Below, in pieces: positions 44,766 through 54,436 of a stretch of 64,000 nt of DNA. Source of the stretch: Haemophilus parainfluenzae ATCC 33392 (GTDB lineage Bacteria > Pseudomonadota > Gammaproteobacteria > Enterobacterales > Pasteurellaceae); the NCBI RefSeq assembly GCF_031191205.1, contig NZ_CP133470.1, positions 1,995,001 through 2,059,000 on the forward strand, written 5' to 3'. The translations under genes and the position numbers were made by a program. Numbering within the stretch: the stretch's first letter is position 1; each line of letters starts with the position of its first letter. A model generated the notes under the pieces. The model had not been told where the DNA came from. It did not search any database and saw nothing but the letters and a program-made list of their open reading frames with translations.

Positions 44766-46496
44766 CTATTTCAATGGTGAATTTTTACGTTCAATACCGT
44801 AGCGTTCAATCTCTTTATAATCTACGGTTTTCGCTTTGCGTTTACGCACATCCACCACGGTTACACGGTCGGTACAAGAATAGCAAGGGTCAAGACTACC
44901 AATAATAAGTGGTGCATCAGACACTGTATTGCCACGCAACATATAGCGTAAGGTTGGCCAGTTAGCATAAGTGGCAGCACGACAACGCCAACGGAAAAGT
45001 TTTTGGTTGTCACCTAGCATTGACCAGTGAATATCTTCGCCACGTGGTGCCTCAGTAATCCCTAAAGCAAAACGTCCAGGCGTATAATTGAAACCTTCTT
45101 TTAAGATTTCGCCACTTGGCAAATTATCCACCATGTAATCAATAATATTCATGGATTCAAACACTTCATTAATACGCACTTTCACACGGGATAATACGTC
45201 ACCATTTGCTTCAGTGAAGAGATTGAAAGGTATATCGCCATAACCAGAGAATGGATGTACTTTACGTACATCACGCGCAAAGCCAGAACCACGAATCATT
45301 GGACCAACCGGGCTGAAGTCACGAGCGATATCTTTTGCCAAGACACCGACACCCACCGTACGTTGTTCCATATTCGGTGTATTCAATAAAATATCGGTTA
45401 AGGTTTTGAGTTCTTCACGCATTTCACCGATAAGTTTGATACATTGCTCACGTTGATGTTTCAACATATCACGACGCACACCACCGATAAGGTTAATACC
45501 ATAGGTTTTACGTGCACCGGTTAACACTTCTGCCAAGGTCATGGATTTTTCACGAACGCGGAAGAATTGCATAAAGCCAGTATCAAAGCCGGTAAAGTGG
45601 CTAGATAGACCTAAGTTTAATAAGTGGCTGTGTAAACGTTCTACTTCTAATAAAATCGCACGGATCCATTCAGCTCGTTTTGGAATTTTAATCCCTAAAG
45701 CACTTTCTACAGAGTTGGCGTAGGCTACACTATGTGTGAAACCACAAATCCCACATACACGGTCAGCAAGGAAGTTAACTTGGTCGTAATCCATACGGGT
45801 TTCCGCCAATTTTTCCATACCACGGTGCACATAGAACAAACGATAGTCCGCATCAATGATATCTTCCCCATCTACGAACAAACGGAAATGTCCTGGTTCA
45901 TCCGAAGTGATATGTAACGGGCCAAGTGGAACGATACGAGCCTCGCCTTTTTCGTTAATAAATTCGTATGTTTCTGTCGCGGTTGTCGGATCAGGACGTA
46001 AACGATAATCCATAGAGTCTTTACGTAACGGATAAAGATCATCCGGCCAATCATCTGGCAACACTAAGCGGCGTTGGTCAGGCAAACCGACCACTTTCAA
46101 ACCATACATGTCAAATAATTCACGTTCGCCCCAAACCGCCGCTTTGACTTTTGGTGTCACAGACGGAAATTCTAAGCTCACAGGATCAACTAAGGCTTTA
46201 ATAGTGATAAAAGTTTTCACTTCCCCTTCCATGGAAAGCACGTAGTACACTGCATAGTTGCCATGAATTGAACGCTCATCATTCCCAAAAACCAAAGGTA
46301 ACCAACCTTCATGTTGATAATAAAGGTATTCAACAACATCAGGTAACATATTGGTTTTAATAGTAAGGGTAACCTGATTTTGTGTTGACCACTCCTCATC
46401 CAAAATGGTATTTGGAAATTTTGCATTGACTGCTTCAATGTAATTTTTGCCAATCATTTTGGCTGGATCGACTGATGTATTTTTAGTTAATTCCAT
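44766..46496 (-). CDS. hyfG: Hydrogenase-4 [NiFe] large subunit HyfG
   Basis: A 576-residue fusion of a NuoC-like N-terminal domain (to about residue 170) and a NuoD-like catalytic domain. The nickel-binding cysteines are in DRVCGICGFTHSVAYANS and DPCYSCTDR. The 32 residues after that Arg (VTVVDVRKR...ERKNSPLK) match the HycE/HyfG tail that an endopeptidase removes. It catalyses H2 evolution from protons. Seventh gene of hyfA-J. Confidence 0.96.
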   Translation of the reverse strand: MELTKNTSVDPAKMIGKNYIEAVNAKFPNTILDEEWSTQNQVTLTIKTNMLPDVVEYLYYQHEGWLPLVFGNDERSIHGNYAVYYVLSMEGEVKTFITIKALVDPVSLEFPSVTPKVKAAVWGERELFDMYGLKVVGLPDQRRLVLPDDWPDDLYPLRKDSMDYRLRPDPTTATETYEFINEKGEARIVPLGPLHITSDEPGHFRLFVDGEDIIDADYRLFYVHRGMEKLAETRMDYDQVNFLADRVCGICGFTHSVAYANSVESALGIKIPKRAEWIRAILLEVERLHSHLLNLGLSSHFTGFDTGFMQFFRVREKSMTLAEVLTGARKTYGINLIGGVRRDMLKHQREQCIKLIGEMREELKTLTDILLNTPNMEQRTVGVGVLAKDIARDFSPVGPMIRGSGFARDVRKVHPFSGYGDIPFNLFTEANGDVLSRVKVRINEVFESMNIIDYMVDNLPSGEILKEGFNYTPGRFALGITEAPRGEDIHWSMLGDNQKLFRWRCRAATYANWPTLRYMLRGNTVSDAPLIIGSLDPCYSCTDRVTVVDVRKRKAKTVDYKEIERYGIERKNSPLK

Positions 46497-46515
46497 ATAT
46501 TTATCCTCCTGTCGA

Positions 46516-48054
46516 TCATTGCGCTAAACTTTGCCAAGGTAAAACTAACATTTCACCAAAGGACACTTGTTCAGATCCGAGTACAATTCCGACCGCACTT
46601 TTTAATAACTGCAAAATTGGTTCGGCAATATGAATACCCATAATAAACATGAATAACAATAAAATTGCCATCGCCACGAGTGAAACTTTGTTCACATCCC
46701 CCACTTCAACATTATCAGGTTGTTTACCTAATACAGTTTTTAATACCATTAAAGACAATCCAGCTAACACGATAGTAAGTAAAATTAAACAGAATACCAT
46801 TAACCAAGTTTTACCTGCGTAAATACCCGCAACAGCAATACTGAATTCACTGACGAATACGTTAAATGGTGGAATACCACCTAGTGCTAATGCACCACCG
46901 GCAAATAATACCGCTGTCATGGGTGCCACACGCCATAAACCACGTACTTGGTTCATATCACGGGTTTTGTATTTCAATAAAATGTTACCAGAAGCACAGA
47001 ACAGCAAGGTTTTCGCTAAGCTATGGTTAATGGTATGTAATAACCCAGCAAATACGCCTATTGGACCACCTAAACCAAAAGCAAAGCTGATTAAACCCAT
47101 GTTTTCAATACTGGAGTATGCCAATAAACGTTTGATGTCGAATTGAACGATAATAAACAACGCCGCGACTAATACAGAAAGTAAACCAAATACTAACAAC
47201 AAGGTTTGAGGGTATGTAGAACCAACTGCTTTAGAAACTAATATGTAATAACGCAATACCACCGACATGGCACAGTTCAATAATACCGCTGATAAAATCG
47301 CACTCACAGGACTTGGAGCCTCACTGTGTGCATCAGATAACCAAGTATGCATTGGAAATAAACCACATTTAGTACCAAACCCGACCAAAATAAAGGCAAA
47401 AGCAAGATACATGAGCATTGGATTTAAACCTGCTGCCTGTTGATTGATTTCTGTCCAGAAAATAGCTTGGCTTGGATCAGCTAAAAGATTTGTTCCATTA
47501 GAGAACGTTAAAATTGTGCCATACAATCCAAACGCCACCCCAACTGAACAAATAATGATGTATTTCCATGCAGCCTCAAGAGAGGTTTTTTGTTTGTATG
47601 TACCGACCAAGAATGCTGAACTTAATGTGGTTGCTTCAATGGCTGCCCACATCAAAATCACATTATTGGTGATCACAGAAATGATCATGGTGAAGAAAAA
47701 CAAATGCAAAAAGCCGTAATAATTGCAGTATGTTTTCAAATCAAGATGCCCTTCGCGATATTCAGTACTAATGTAACCGATAGAATAAATACCGGCTAAC
47801 GTTCCGACAATAGCGATAAGACCTAAGAAAATAGCAGATAGACTGTCGATGTAAACCCAGTTATTTAATGCACTGATTTCCCCCTGAGTTAGCACGCCAT
47901 TAATAATTTGTAAGGCAAATGCTAACATCAAAATCAAACCTGTAACATGAAGTGCGGTACAAATTGTCCGTGCTTTTGTCACGCCACAAGCGAAACTGGC
48001 AAGTGATATTGCTAAAGGTGCGATTAATAACGCGATTATCCATTGTTCATACAT
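46516..48054 (-). CDS. hyfF: Hydrogenase-4 membrane subunit HyfF
   Basis: A 512-residue antiporter-like subunit (NuoN/MrpD family) with about fourteen helices. The family's essential charged residues appear in AAIEATTLSSAFLVG, GFGTKCGLFPMHTWLSDAHSEAPSPVSAILSAVLL and LLHTINHSLAKTLLFCASGNILL. HyfF distinguishes hydrogenase-4 from hydrogenase-3, which has fewer antiporter-like subunits, and suggests extra ion pumping. It starts 4 bases after hyfE. Confidence 0.94.
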   Translation of the reverse strand: MYEQWIIALLIAPLAISLASFACGVTKARTICTALHVTGLILMLAFALQIINGVLTQGEISALNNWVYIDSLSAIFLGLIAIVGTLAGIYSIGYISTEYREGHLDLKTYCNYYGFLHLFFFTMIISVITNNVILMWAAIEATTLSSAFLVGTYKQKTSLEAAWKYIIICSVGVAFGLYGTILTFSNGTNLLADPSQAIFWTEINQQAAGLNPMLMYLAFAFILVGFGTKCGLFPMHTWLSDAHSEAPSPVSAILSAVLLNCAMSVVLRYYILVSKAVGSTYPQTLLLVFGLLSVLVAALFIIVQFDIKRLLAYSSIENMGLISFAFGLGGPIGVFAGLLHTINHSLAKTLLFCASGNILLKYKTRDMNQVRGLWRVAPMTAVLFAGGALALGGIPPFNVFVSEFSIAVAGIYAGKTWLMVFCLILLTIVLAGLSLMVLKTVLGKQPDNVEVGDVNKVSLVAMAILLLFMFIMGIHIAEPILQLLKSAVGIVLGSEQVSFGEMLVLPWQSLAQ

Positions 48055-48058
48055 AGCG

Positions 48059-48697
48059 TTACCCCTTCAAACTCATAAGTTGTTTTGCATCTAATGAATG
48101 GAATGTACGGTAAATTTTGTTTACCAATACCACCATTATGATGACGGCAAAGATAGCATCTGTGGCAATTCCGATTTCCACTAACTCAGGTGCTTTGTTT
48201 GCCAGTAAGGCTAATGTGAGATGAGAACCGTTTTCCATCAAACAATAACCGAACACTTGTTTTACGATATTGCGTTGGCTAACAATGCACACTAAACCTA
48301 ATAAGAAGTGACTTAATGACACTGATAATGCTGGTTTAAGATGTGCAACCAACGGTAAATCGATTGGGACAACAACAAAGTAGCACAATGTAACTATCAC
48401 TGCTGTGATCGGGATCAACCAAGCGACATTTATTCCGGCCGGAGTTTGACTTTCATCAACTTTTTTCATCGCATAGATTAAAATCGCTGGTACCAAAAGC
48501 ACTTTGGTAATAAATGCGCTAATTGACCACATATAAAGTTCATGGGCTTGCATTTCATTGGCAAGATAGACAAACAACAATACCAATACCAACGATTGCA
48601 AACTGTAAAATAACGCAGCTTTTTTGGCGGTTCGAACCATAATTACGCAAAGAGAGGTAATAATGAGTAAACACGCAAGTCCATTTATCATTAACAT
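48059..48697 (-). CDS. hyfE: Hydrogenase-4 membrane subunit HyfE
   Basis: A 212-residue hydrophobic protein with six to seven helices; it resembles HyfE and the NuoK/MrpC-like small subunits. Motifs include a conserved Glu in YCLMENGSHLTLALLANKAPELVEIGIATDAIFAVIIMVVLVNKI. AAGGAGG lies at good spacing before the ATG. It is one of the subunits absent from hydrogenase-3. Confidence 0.93.
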   Translation of the reverse strand: MLMINGLACLLIITSLCVIMVRTAKKAALFYSLQSLVLVLLFVYLANEMQAHELYMWSISAFITKVLLVPAILIYAMKKVDESQTPAGINVAWLIPITAVIVTLCYFVVVPIDLPLVAHLKPALSVSLSHFLLGLVCIVSQRNIVKQVFGYCLMENGSHLTLALLANKAPELVEIGIATDAIFAVIIMVVLVNKIYRTFHSLDAKQLMSLKG

Positions 48698-48712
48698 AGA
48701 TTCCTCCTTAAC

Positions 48713-50158
48713 CTAACCAGCCAAACCTAACCAATATGCGGCGATAAAACTGGACACCACGGACATCACCATTAATACAACTAACACGAAACGCATAGAG
48801 AATGGTATAGGTTGTGCATTGGCAACCGCTTCTGATGGTTTACCGATGACACATTGTCCGAATTTATACAACAACCATACGAATGTCGCGGTAGATTCAA
48901 CTAAAGCAAGCACCATTAACCAAGTAATCCAGCCATATTCATGCCCTAATTCAAATCCGGCCGCAAATAATGGATATTTACTGAAGAATCCGTTAAACGG
49001 TGGCACCCCGGCAATCGCTAACGCGGCTACGCCAAATCCTGCCCCTACCACTGGCATTGTACGCATAATACCTTGTAGTAATGGCATAGAACGAGTTCCT
49101 GTCGCATAACTTAATGAACCTGCGACCAAGAAGAATAAGCTTTTCGCGAAAGCATGGTTGAAGATGTAGCTAATCGCTGCCACAAAGGCCAATTTAGAGC
49201 CTAATGCAGCAAGAGAAATCCCAATGAAAATATAAGAAAGTTGGGTAATTGTTGAATACGCCAATAAACGTTTTAAGTCAGTTTGCGGCAAGTACATCAA
49301 GAAGCCATAAATTAAGGTAATCATCGCCATGATGATGCCGACTTCGCCCACAATATGTGGAATCTCACCAGCAGACATAACTGAACGAGCGAAGATATAC
49401 ACCCCAACTTTTACCATTGATGCAGCGTGCAAATACGCACTCACCGGTGTTGGAGCTTCCATCGCATTCGGCAACCAAATTTGCATTGGTAATTGTGCTG
49501 ATTTCCCCCACGCAGCAAACATCACACCGAATAACACGATGGTTTTCGCACTCGGGTCTAAATGTTCTAACGCAGTGATAGAGAAAGTACCTGATTGGCT
49601 GAATAAATAAGCTGCGGCAATATATAACCCAATTGCCCCCATGTGGGTGATAATCAAGGCTTTCATTGCGGCTGCTTGAGCTTTTGGTGTTTGGTAATAA
49701 CTGATTAATGCCCAAGAACATCCCCCAGTAATTTCGAAGAACAATAATTGTCCTGCTAAAGTTGAGGAATAGACCAAGCCTGCCATGGCACCGATAAAAA
49801 TGAGCAAGAATGCATAAAAACGTGGTAACCCATTATGTGGATGTTCACGGTTTTTATCGGTTAAATAGCCGCAAGAATATAAGCAGATTAAGAAACCTAA
49901 GGCTACAACAGCAAAAGCAATTAATGTACTGACTGCATCAAGCGTTACACCAAAGATCGCGGTTTTATCAAAAGCAACGATGTCATAAGTAACACTTTGA
50001 TGGCCATCGGCAAACCATTGTCCTGCAACTAACAAGGTTCCCAACGTAGCAAGCGCAGCAAATACTGTAGCAATTTGAGCAAAGTGTTTTTTGTTCAAAC
50101 CGACAATAAACGCCCCTACGAAAGGTAAAATGATTGTAATCAGAGCTAAACGTTCCAT
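48713..50158 (-). CDS. hyfD: Hydrogenase-4 membrane subunit HyfD
   Basis: A 481-residue antiporter-like subunit (NuoL/M/N family) with about fourteen helices. Visible functional residues include FFEITGGCSWALISYYQTP, AWGKSAQLPMQIWLPNAMEAPTPVSAYLHAASMVKVGVYIFAR and IFNHAFAKSLFFLVAGSL. With HyfB and HyfF it forms a set of three antiporter-like channels. Confidence 0.94.
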   Translation of the reverse strand: MERLALITIILPFVGAFIVGLNKKHFAQIATVFAALATLGTLLVAGQWFADGHQSVTYDIVAFDKTAIFGVTLDAVSTLIAFAVVALGFLICLYSCGYLTDKNREHPHNGLPRFYAFLLIFIGAMAGLVYSSTLAGQLLFFEITGGCSWALISYYQTPKAQAAAMKALIITHMGAIGLYIAAAYLFSQSGTFSITALEHLDPSAKTIVLFGVMFAAWGKSAQLPMQIWLPNAMEAPTPVSAYLHAASMVKVGVYIFARSVMSAGEIPHIVGEVGIIMAMITLIYGFLMYLPQTDLKRLLAYSTITQLSYIFIGISLAALGSKLAFVAAISYIFNHAFAKSLFFLVAGSLSYATGTRSMPLLQGIMRTMPVVGAGFGVAALAIAGVPPFNGFFSKYPLFAAGFELGHEYGWITWLMVLALVESTATFVWLLYKFGQCVIGKPSEAVANAQPIPFSMRFVLVVLMVMSVVSSFIAAYWLGLAG

Positions 50159-50169
50159 ATTTGTCCTCC

Positions 50170-51132
50170 TTACAACCCAGTGAAGTAAAATACAAACGCT
50201 AACACAGAAATGCCGAAGCCGACCACGGTTAAACGTCCTGTTAACATAAAGCGGGTACGAGAAAGTGTGTTTTCAAAAACACAAGCCAATACGAACACCA
50301 CTAATAATTTCACGAAGAATAAAACGCCGCCTAAAATGACCGCACTTAAGCTCATCTCTGTCGGGATACCAAACGGAAGCAACACGCTCACAAAGATAGA
50401 TGCTACAACCATTGATTTTAAGCTTAAGCCGGCTTTTAATAAGGCAAGTGCCGGACCAGAGTATTCAGTCAATGGACCTTCTTGTAATTCTTGTTCTGCT
50501 TCTGCCAAATCAAATGGAATTTTACCCATTTCAATAAATACGGCGAAGAATGCTGCAGCGATAGCAATCACTGTCGCAATTGGATATTGCCAAGTGTTTT
50601 CGGAAAGTGCATTACCAATAACTGCAAAATTGGTTGAACCGGCAATTAACGCAATGACAAGGAATGCCAACATGAGAATTGGCTCTACCAAGACACCTAA
50701 TGTGACTTCACGACTTGCTCCTAAACTTGAGAATGTGCTGTTTGAATCCAAACCCGCAATTGAAAAGAAGAAACGGAACAAGGCGAATAAGTAAATCACG
50801 GTGATTAAATCACTGCCAGCGCCAAATGGTGCAACACGAGTAAATAAAGGCAAACTCATGGCGACTACCATCACGGTACTAATTAGCACATAAGGCATCA
50901 CTTTAGAAACCCAACCCGCATTGTCAGGCCAAATGTTTTGACGTTTCATTAATTTCGCAATATCGCGATAATCTTGTAACACGCCAGGACCGCGACGAGA
51001 TTGAATACGCGCACGGATCATACGTGAAATACCGGAAAATAACGGTGCAAGGACAAGCAAAATCAAGGCTTGCACAATGGCAAATACAAACATTCCGGCA
51101 GATGTTGCAATTTCTGAAGGTAACGTAATCAT
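50170..51132 (-). CDS. hyfC: Hydrogenase-4 membrane anchor subunit HyfC (NuoH-like)
   Basis: A 320-residue NuoH/HycD-like membrane subunit that links the soluble hydrogenase arm to the antiporter-like subunits. The cytoplasmic loop motifs RIQSRRGPGVLQDYRDIAKLMKR and EMGKIPFDLAEAEQELQEGPLTEYSGPALALLK are clear. I take the ATG at 51132, six bases from AGGAGG; the upstream TTG at 51138 is too close to it. Confidence 0.94.
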   Translation of the reverse strand: MITLPSEIATSAGMFVFAIVQALILLVLAPLFSGISRMIRARIQSRRGPGVLQDYRDIAKLMKRQNIWPDNAGWVSKVMPYVLISTVMVVAMSLPLFTRVAPFGAGSDLITVIYLFALFRFFFSIAGLDSNSTFSSLGASREVTLGVLVEPILMLAFLVIALIAGSTNFAVIGNALSENTWQYPIATVIAIAAAFFAVFIEMGKIPFDLAEAEQELQEGPLTEYSGPALALLKAGLSLKSMVVASIFVSVLLPFGIPTEMSLSAVILGGVLFFVKLLVVFVLACVFENTLSRTRFMLTGRLTVVGFGISVLAFVFYFTGL

Positions 51133-51142
51133 TTTCAACCTC

Positions 51143-53164
51143 CTACATCAACCCAATGGAAAGTAGTAATGCCATCAAAGCAATCACGAAGTACACGCAG
51201 TACACACGGAAGTCGCCTTGTTGCAACCATTGAAGTTTTGTTCCTAACCAAGGAATCAAACGAGCGATTGGCATCGTCACTTTTTCTTCCCAGAAAGGTT
51301 CTGTTTTTGTTGCGCCTTTAATTACCGCTTGGATACCTTTATCACCTAAAGGGGCGGGATCCAATACTTCGCGCAAGGTATAAAGCGGTTTGAAAATCGT
51401 ACGTAATGGACGAGTAAAACTACCTGCAGAAGCCGCCATATCTTGTTCATAAGCATAACCACAAGCCCATGGATTGCCTTTCGCACGATCGGATAAACGT
51501 TGATTTTTGGTGAAGGCGTAAAAACTAAATGGCAAGAAGAAGAATGCCAATAGCATGATAGTCACCATCGGTGTTGAAAGTGCGGTATGCGGTTCAGCTT
51601 GTGCGACTACTACTCCATTTTGAGCCAACATTAGCGGTTCGCTATGAGTAAGTGCGGTCGAAATTTTCGCAATTATTGGCGTTACAACAGATGCACCCAC
51701 ACCTAACAACACACAACATAACGCCAACACTGCCATGGCAATCACCATTGGTTTTGGTACTTCACGTGCATTGGCTGCTTTTTCGCTACGCGGTGCACCA
51801 CCGAAGCTGATACCGTACACTTTCACGAAACAAAGTGCTGCTAACGCCCCCGTTAATGCCAACATAATGATGGCAATCGGGCCGGCAAGTTTTAATACGA
51901 AATCATCACTTTGGCTTAAGGTGAATAAAGATTGATAAGTAAACCATTCACTGACGAAACCATTAAACGGTGGCAATGCAGAAATCGCCATGGTACCGAT
52001 TAAGAAACAAAACGCAGTGTAAGGCATAAGTTTGCCTAAGCCGCCCATTAAGTCCATATCTTTAGTATGCAAGCGATACATTACTGAACCTGCACCTAAG
52101 AATAACAAGCCTTTGAACACAGCATGGTTAAGTAAGTGGTATAACCCACCAAGTAAGCCCACGGTTGCTAATACTGGATGATGTGTCGCGATACCAATCA
52201 TACCAACGCCCACACCCATCATAATGATGCCGATATTTTCTACCGTGTGATAAGCCAAGAGTTTTTTGATATCATGTTCTGCCAAGGCATAAAGTACACC
52301 GAGTACGGAAGATACCGCACCGACACCGAGTACGATAACGCCATACCAAACATTGGTAGAACCGAGAAGATCAACACCCACTTTAATGATCCCGAAGATA
52401 CCGATTTTAACCATCACACCAGACATCATCGCTGATGCATGAGAAGGTGCAGCCGGGTGAGCTTTCGGTAACCAGCTGTGTAATGGAATCATACCTGCTT
52501 TTGCGCCAAAACCTAAAAATGCCAAAATAAAGGCAGTAAAGGCAAGCGGTGCTGGCAAAGTTGTTTGACGGAATGCGCTAAATTCAAAACTACCGGCATA
52601 GCAGTAGAAAATGAAGAAGGCGATCATAATTAATACCGAACCGGCATGCGCAATAAAGAAATAAAGCAAGCCTGCATTTACGGCATTATCATCTTGTTCG
52701 GTAAGGACTAAGAAATAAGATGCCAATGACATCATTTCAAAGAATACAAGGAAGTAGAACGCATTATCGCTGGTAACTAACGCAACCATGGAAGCGATAA
52801 ATAAATTCATAAAGAAACCCATAGAACCTGCGCCTTTACCTTTGTATTCTTTCACATAAGAGAAAGAATAAAGTGCGGTCACAATAACTAATAAAGAAAT
52901 TACACACACCATAAACGCCGCCAATCCATCAATACGGATGGAAAATGAGGCAAATTCAAATGGGGTTTTAAAAACATCAACGACTGTGTCGCTGCTGATC
53001 AGAACGGGGATGCAGGCAACAATACCTAACACTCCAGCAAGTACACCGGTCACGCCGGATATATTGATTGAAAGTTGTTCGTTTCGTCTCACTGCGAGCG
53101 AAATAAACGCACCTACGACATAAATCAACAGGGTCGTGATGAGTAAATTGATAGGTAAACTCAT
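51143..53164 (-). CDS. hyfB: Hydrogenase-4 membrane subunit HyfB (NuoL-like)
   Basis: A 673-residue antiporter-like subunit with about sixteen helices, including a C-terminal extension (from about residue 560) as in HycC/HyfB. Core motifs are FFEMMSLASYFLV, AKAGMIPLHSWLPKAHPAAPSHASAMMSGVMVKIGIFGI and LYHLLNHAVFKGLLFLGAGSV. Second gene of the operon. Confidence 0.95.
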   Translation of the reverse strand: MSLPINLLITTLLIYVVGAFISLAVRRNEQLSINISGVTGVLAGVLGIVACIPVLISSDTVVDVFKTPFEFASFSIRIDGLAAFMVCVISLLVIVTALYSFSYVKEYKGKGAGSMGFFMNLFIASMVALVTSDNAFYFLVFFEMMSLASYFLVLTEQDDNAVNAGLLYFFIAHAGSVLIMIAFFIFYCYAGSFEFSAFRQTTLPAPLAFTAFILAFLGFGAKAGMIPLHSWLPKAHPAAPSHASAMMSGVMVKIGIFGIIKVGVDLLGSTNVWYGVIVLGVGAVSSVLGVLYALAEHDIKKLLAYHTVENIGIIMMGVGVGMIGIATHHPVLATVGLLGGLYHLLNHAVFKGLLFLGAGSVMYRLHTKDMDLMGGLGKLMPYTAFCFLIGTMAISALPPFNGFVSEWFTYQSLFTLSQSDDFVLKLAGPIAIIMLALTGALAALCFVKVYGISFGGAPRSEKAANAREVPKPMVIAMAVLALCCVLLGVGASVVTPIIAKISTALTHSEPLMLAQNGVVVAQAEPHTALSTPMVTIMLLAFFFLPFSFYAFTKNQRLSDRAKGNPWACGYAYEQDMAASAGSFTRPLRTIFKPLYTLREVLDPAPLGDKGIQAVIKGATKTEPFWEEKVTMPIARLIPWLGTKLQWLQQGDFRVYCVYFVIALMALLLSIGLM

Positions 53165-53201
53165 AATATCACTCCATTGATTACAAGTTAAAACACACTA
53201 A

Positions 53202-53801
53202 TTATCTTGGAATAGCAGGCGAAGAAACCATTGCCATTTCACGTTTTCTTTCGTTAGCCTGCTTGATACTCTCATCACTAATAATAAATAATGTTTTGGT
53301 CGGACAGGTTTGTACACAAGCCGGACCATCTTCACGGAAATAGCAAAGATCGCATTTCACCGCAATAGCTTTCACGCCAGGTTGCCATGCCAGCATATTG
53401 TGTAAATCCGTATTATCTGGTGCAGTACGAATATCTCGTTTTACCGCATCAGTGAAGGAGAATCCTTCATAATAGGTTGGTGCGTCAATCGGTGCAGAAC
53501 CATGTTGAGTAATTGCACCGAATGGGCAAGCAATACCACAAAGTTTACAACCGATACAGAGACTTTCGTTAAGTTGAATGGTGTCATTAATGTGTGTGAT
53601 TGCGTGCACCGGGCACACGGTAGCACATGGTGAATCATCACAATGACGACAGAGAATTGGCACGGTTACATCATCATTACGCATGACTTGTAAGCGTGGA
53701 AAAGATTGTAATCCGAAAGCTTTATGCACTTCGCTACAAGCGGCCATACAGGTGTTGCATCCAATGCAATCCTTCGGATCACCGATTACAAAACGATTCA
53801 T
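53202..53801 (-). CDS. hyfA: Hydrogenase-4 electron-transfer Fe-S subunit HyfA
   Basis: A 199-residue four-cluster ferredoxin (HycB/HyfA family) that takes electrons from FdhF. The cysteine groups are CIGCNTCMAACSEVH, CRHCDDSPCATVCPVHAI, CIGCKLCGIACPFGAI and CDLCYFREDGPACVQTCPTKTL. The ATG at 53801 lies just after a very strong AAGGAGGGG. First gene of the hyf operon, divergent from hypCF. Confidence 0.94.
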   Translation of the reverse strand: MNRFVIGDPKDCIGCNTCMAACSEVHKAFGLQSFPRLQVMRNDDVTVPILCRHCDDSPCATVCPVHAITHINDTIQLNESLCIGCKLCGIACPFGAITQHGSAPIDAPTYYEGFSFTDAVKRDIRTAPDNTDLHNMLAWQPGVKAIAVKCDLCYFREDGPACVQTCPTKTLFIISDESIKQANERKREMAMVSSPAIPR

Positions 53802-54147
53802 ACACTCCCCTCCTTGTATGTAAATAACGTTTTTTACAATAACCACTCTAGAAGTAAGGATACTCCTGTAAAAAAGTAAAGCTCAAGAACTAATTCGAAA
53901 ATTTGTGATTAAGATCAAAAGATTTTCATTGTTTTTCTATTACTGTGATACACCTGTTAAATAACAGTGAAACATAATAATTTTATGTTAAAAATGTGAA
54001 CAGATTTTAAACAAAAATGCAGTAGCCTTATTTAAGATATGGCTATACAAATTTAGGTGGTTACATGATAAAATTTCACACGCACAGTACGTTTATTGAA
54101 ACACAATAAACGATTCATCTCATAAACATTCTAACTAAGGACAGATT
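53802..54147. promoter_or_regulatory. Divergent hyfA / hypC control region
   Basis: 346 bp without a gene. GTGATTAAGATCAA (53905-53918) matches the FNR consensus TTGATnnnnATCAA at 9 of 10 positions. On the minus strand TTTACT (53880-53875) could be a -10 placing the FNR site near -42 for hyfA. Two further dyads are CTGTTA-AA-TAACAG (53954-53967) and CGTTTATT-N7-AATAAACG (54090-54112), the latter 35 bases before hypC. I saw no sigma-54 (GG-N10-GC) promoter, so an FhlA-type mechanism is not supported. Confidence 0.55.
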
Positions 54148-54423
54148 ATGTGTTTAGGTATTCCGGGACAGATCATTCAAGTAGCTGACAGCGCATTACA
54201 GCTTGCTGTAGTCGATGTCTGCGGAGTAAAAAGAGAAGTTAATATTTCATTAATTTGTCAGGATGACCCAAAACCTCTGGTTGGCAAATGGGTGCTCGTA
54301 CACGTTGGTTTTGCCATGACAATTATTGATGAAGAAGAAGCAAAACAGACTCAAGAAGCCTTAATTGCGATGAGCCAGCTAGAACACGAAGTCGGCGATT
54401 TTCTTGGTCTCAATCAAAAATAA
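54148..54423 (+). CDS. hypC: Hydrogenase maturation chaperone HypC
   Basis: A 91-residue HypC/HybG-family chaperone. It begins MCLGIPGQI, whose Cys2 binds the Fe(CN)2CO unit with HypD and then the large-subunit precursor. It is divergent from hyfA and 13 bases ahead of hypF, away from the other hyp genes. AAGGA precedes the ATG. Confidence 0.95.
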   Translation: MCLGIPGQIIQVADSALQLAVVDVCGVKREVNISLICQDDPKPLVGKWVLVHVGFAMTIIDEEEAKQTQEALIAMSQLEHEVGDFLGLNQK

Positions 54424-54436
54424 ACAGGATTGCGTT

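Noticed and set aside
50210-50794. 194-codon frame antisense to hyfC
   Set aside because: It is the complement of a well-supported membrane-protein gene; its Thr/Asn/Lys-rich composition is that of a shadow frame.
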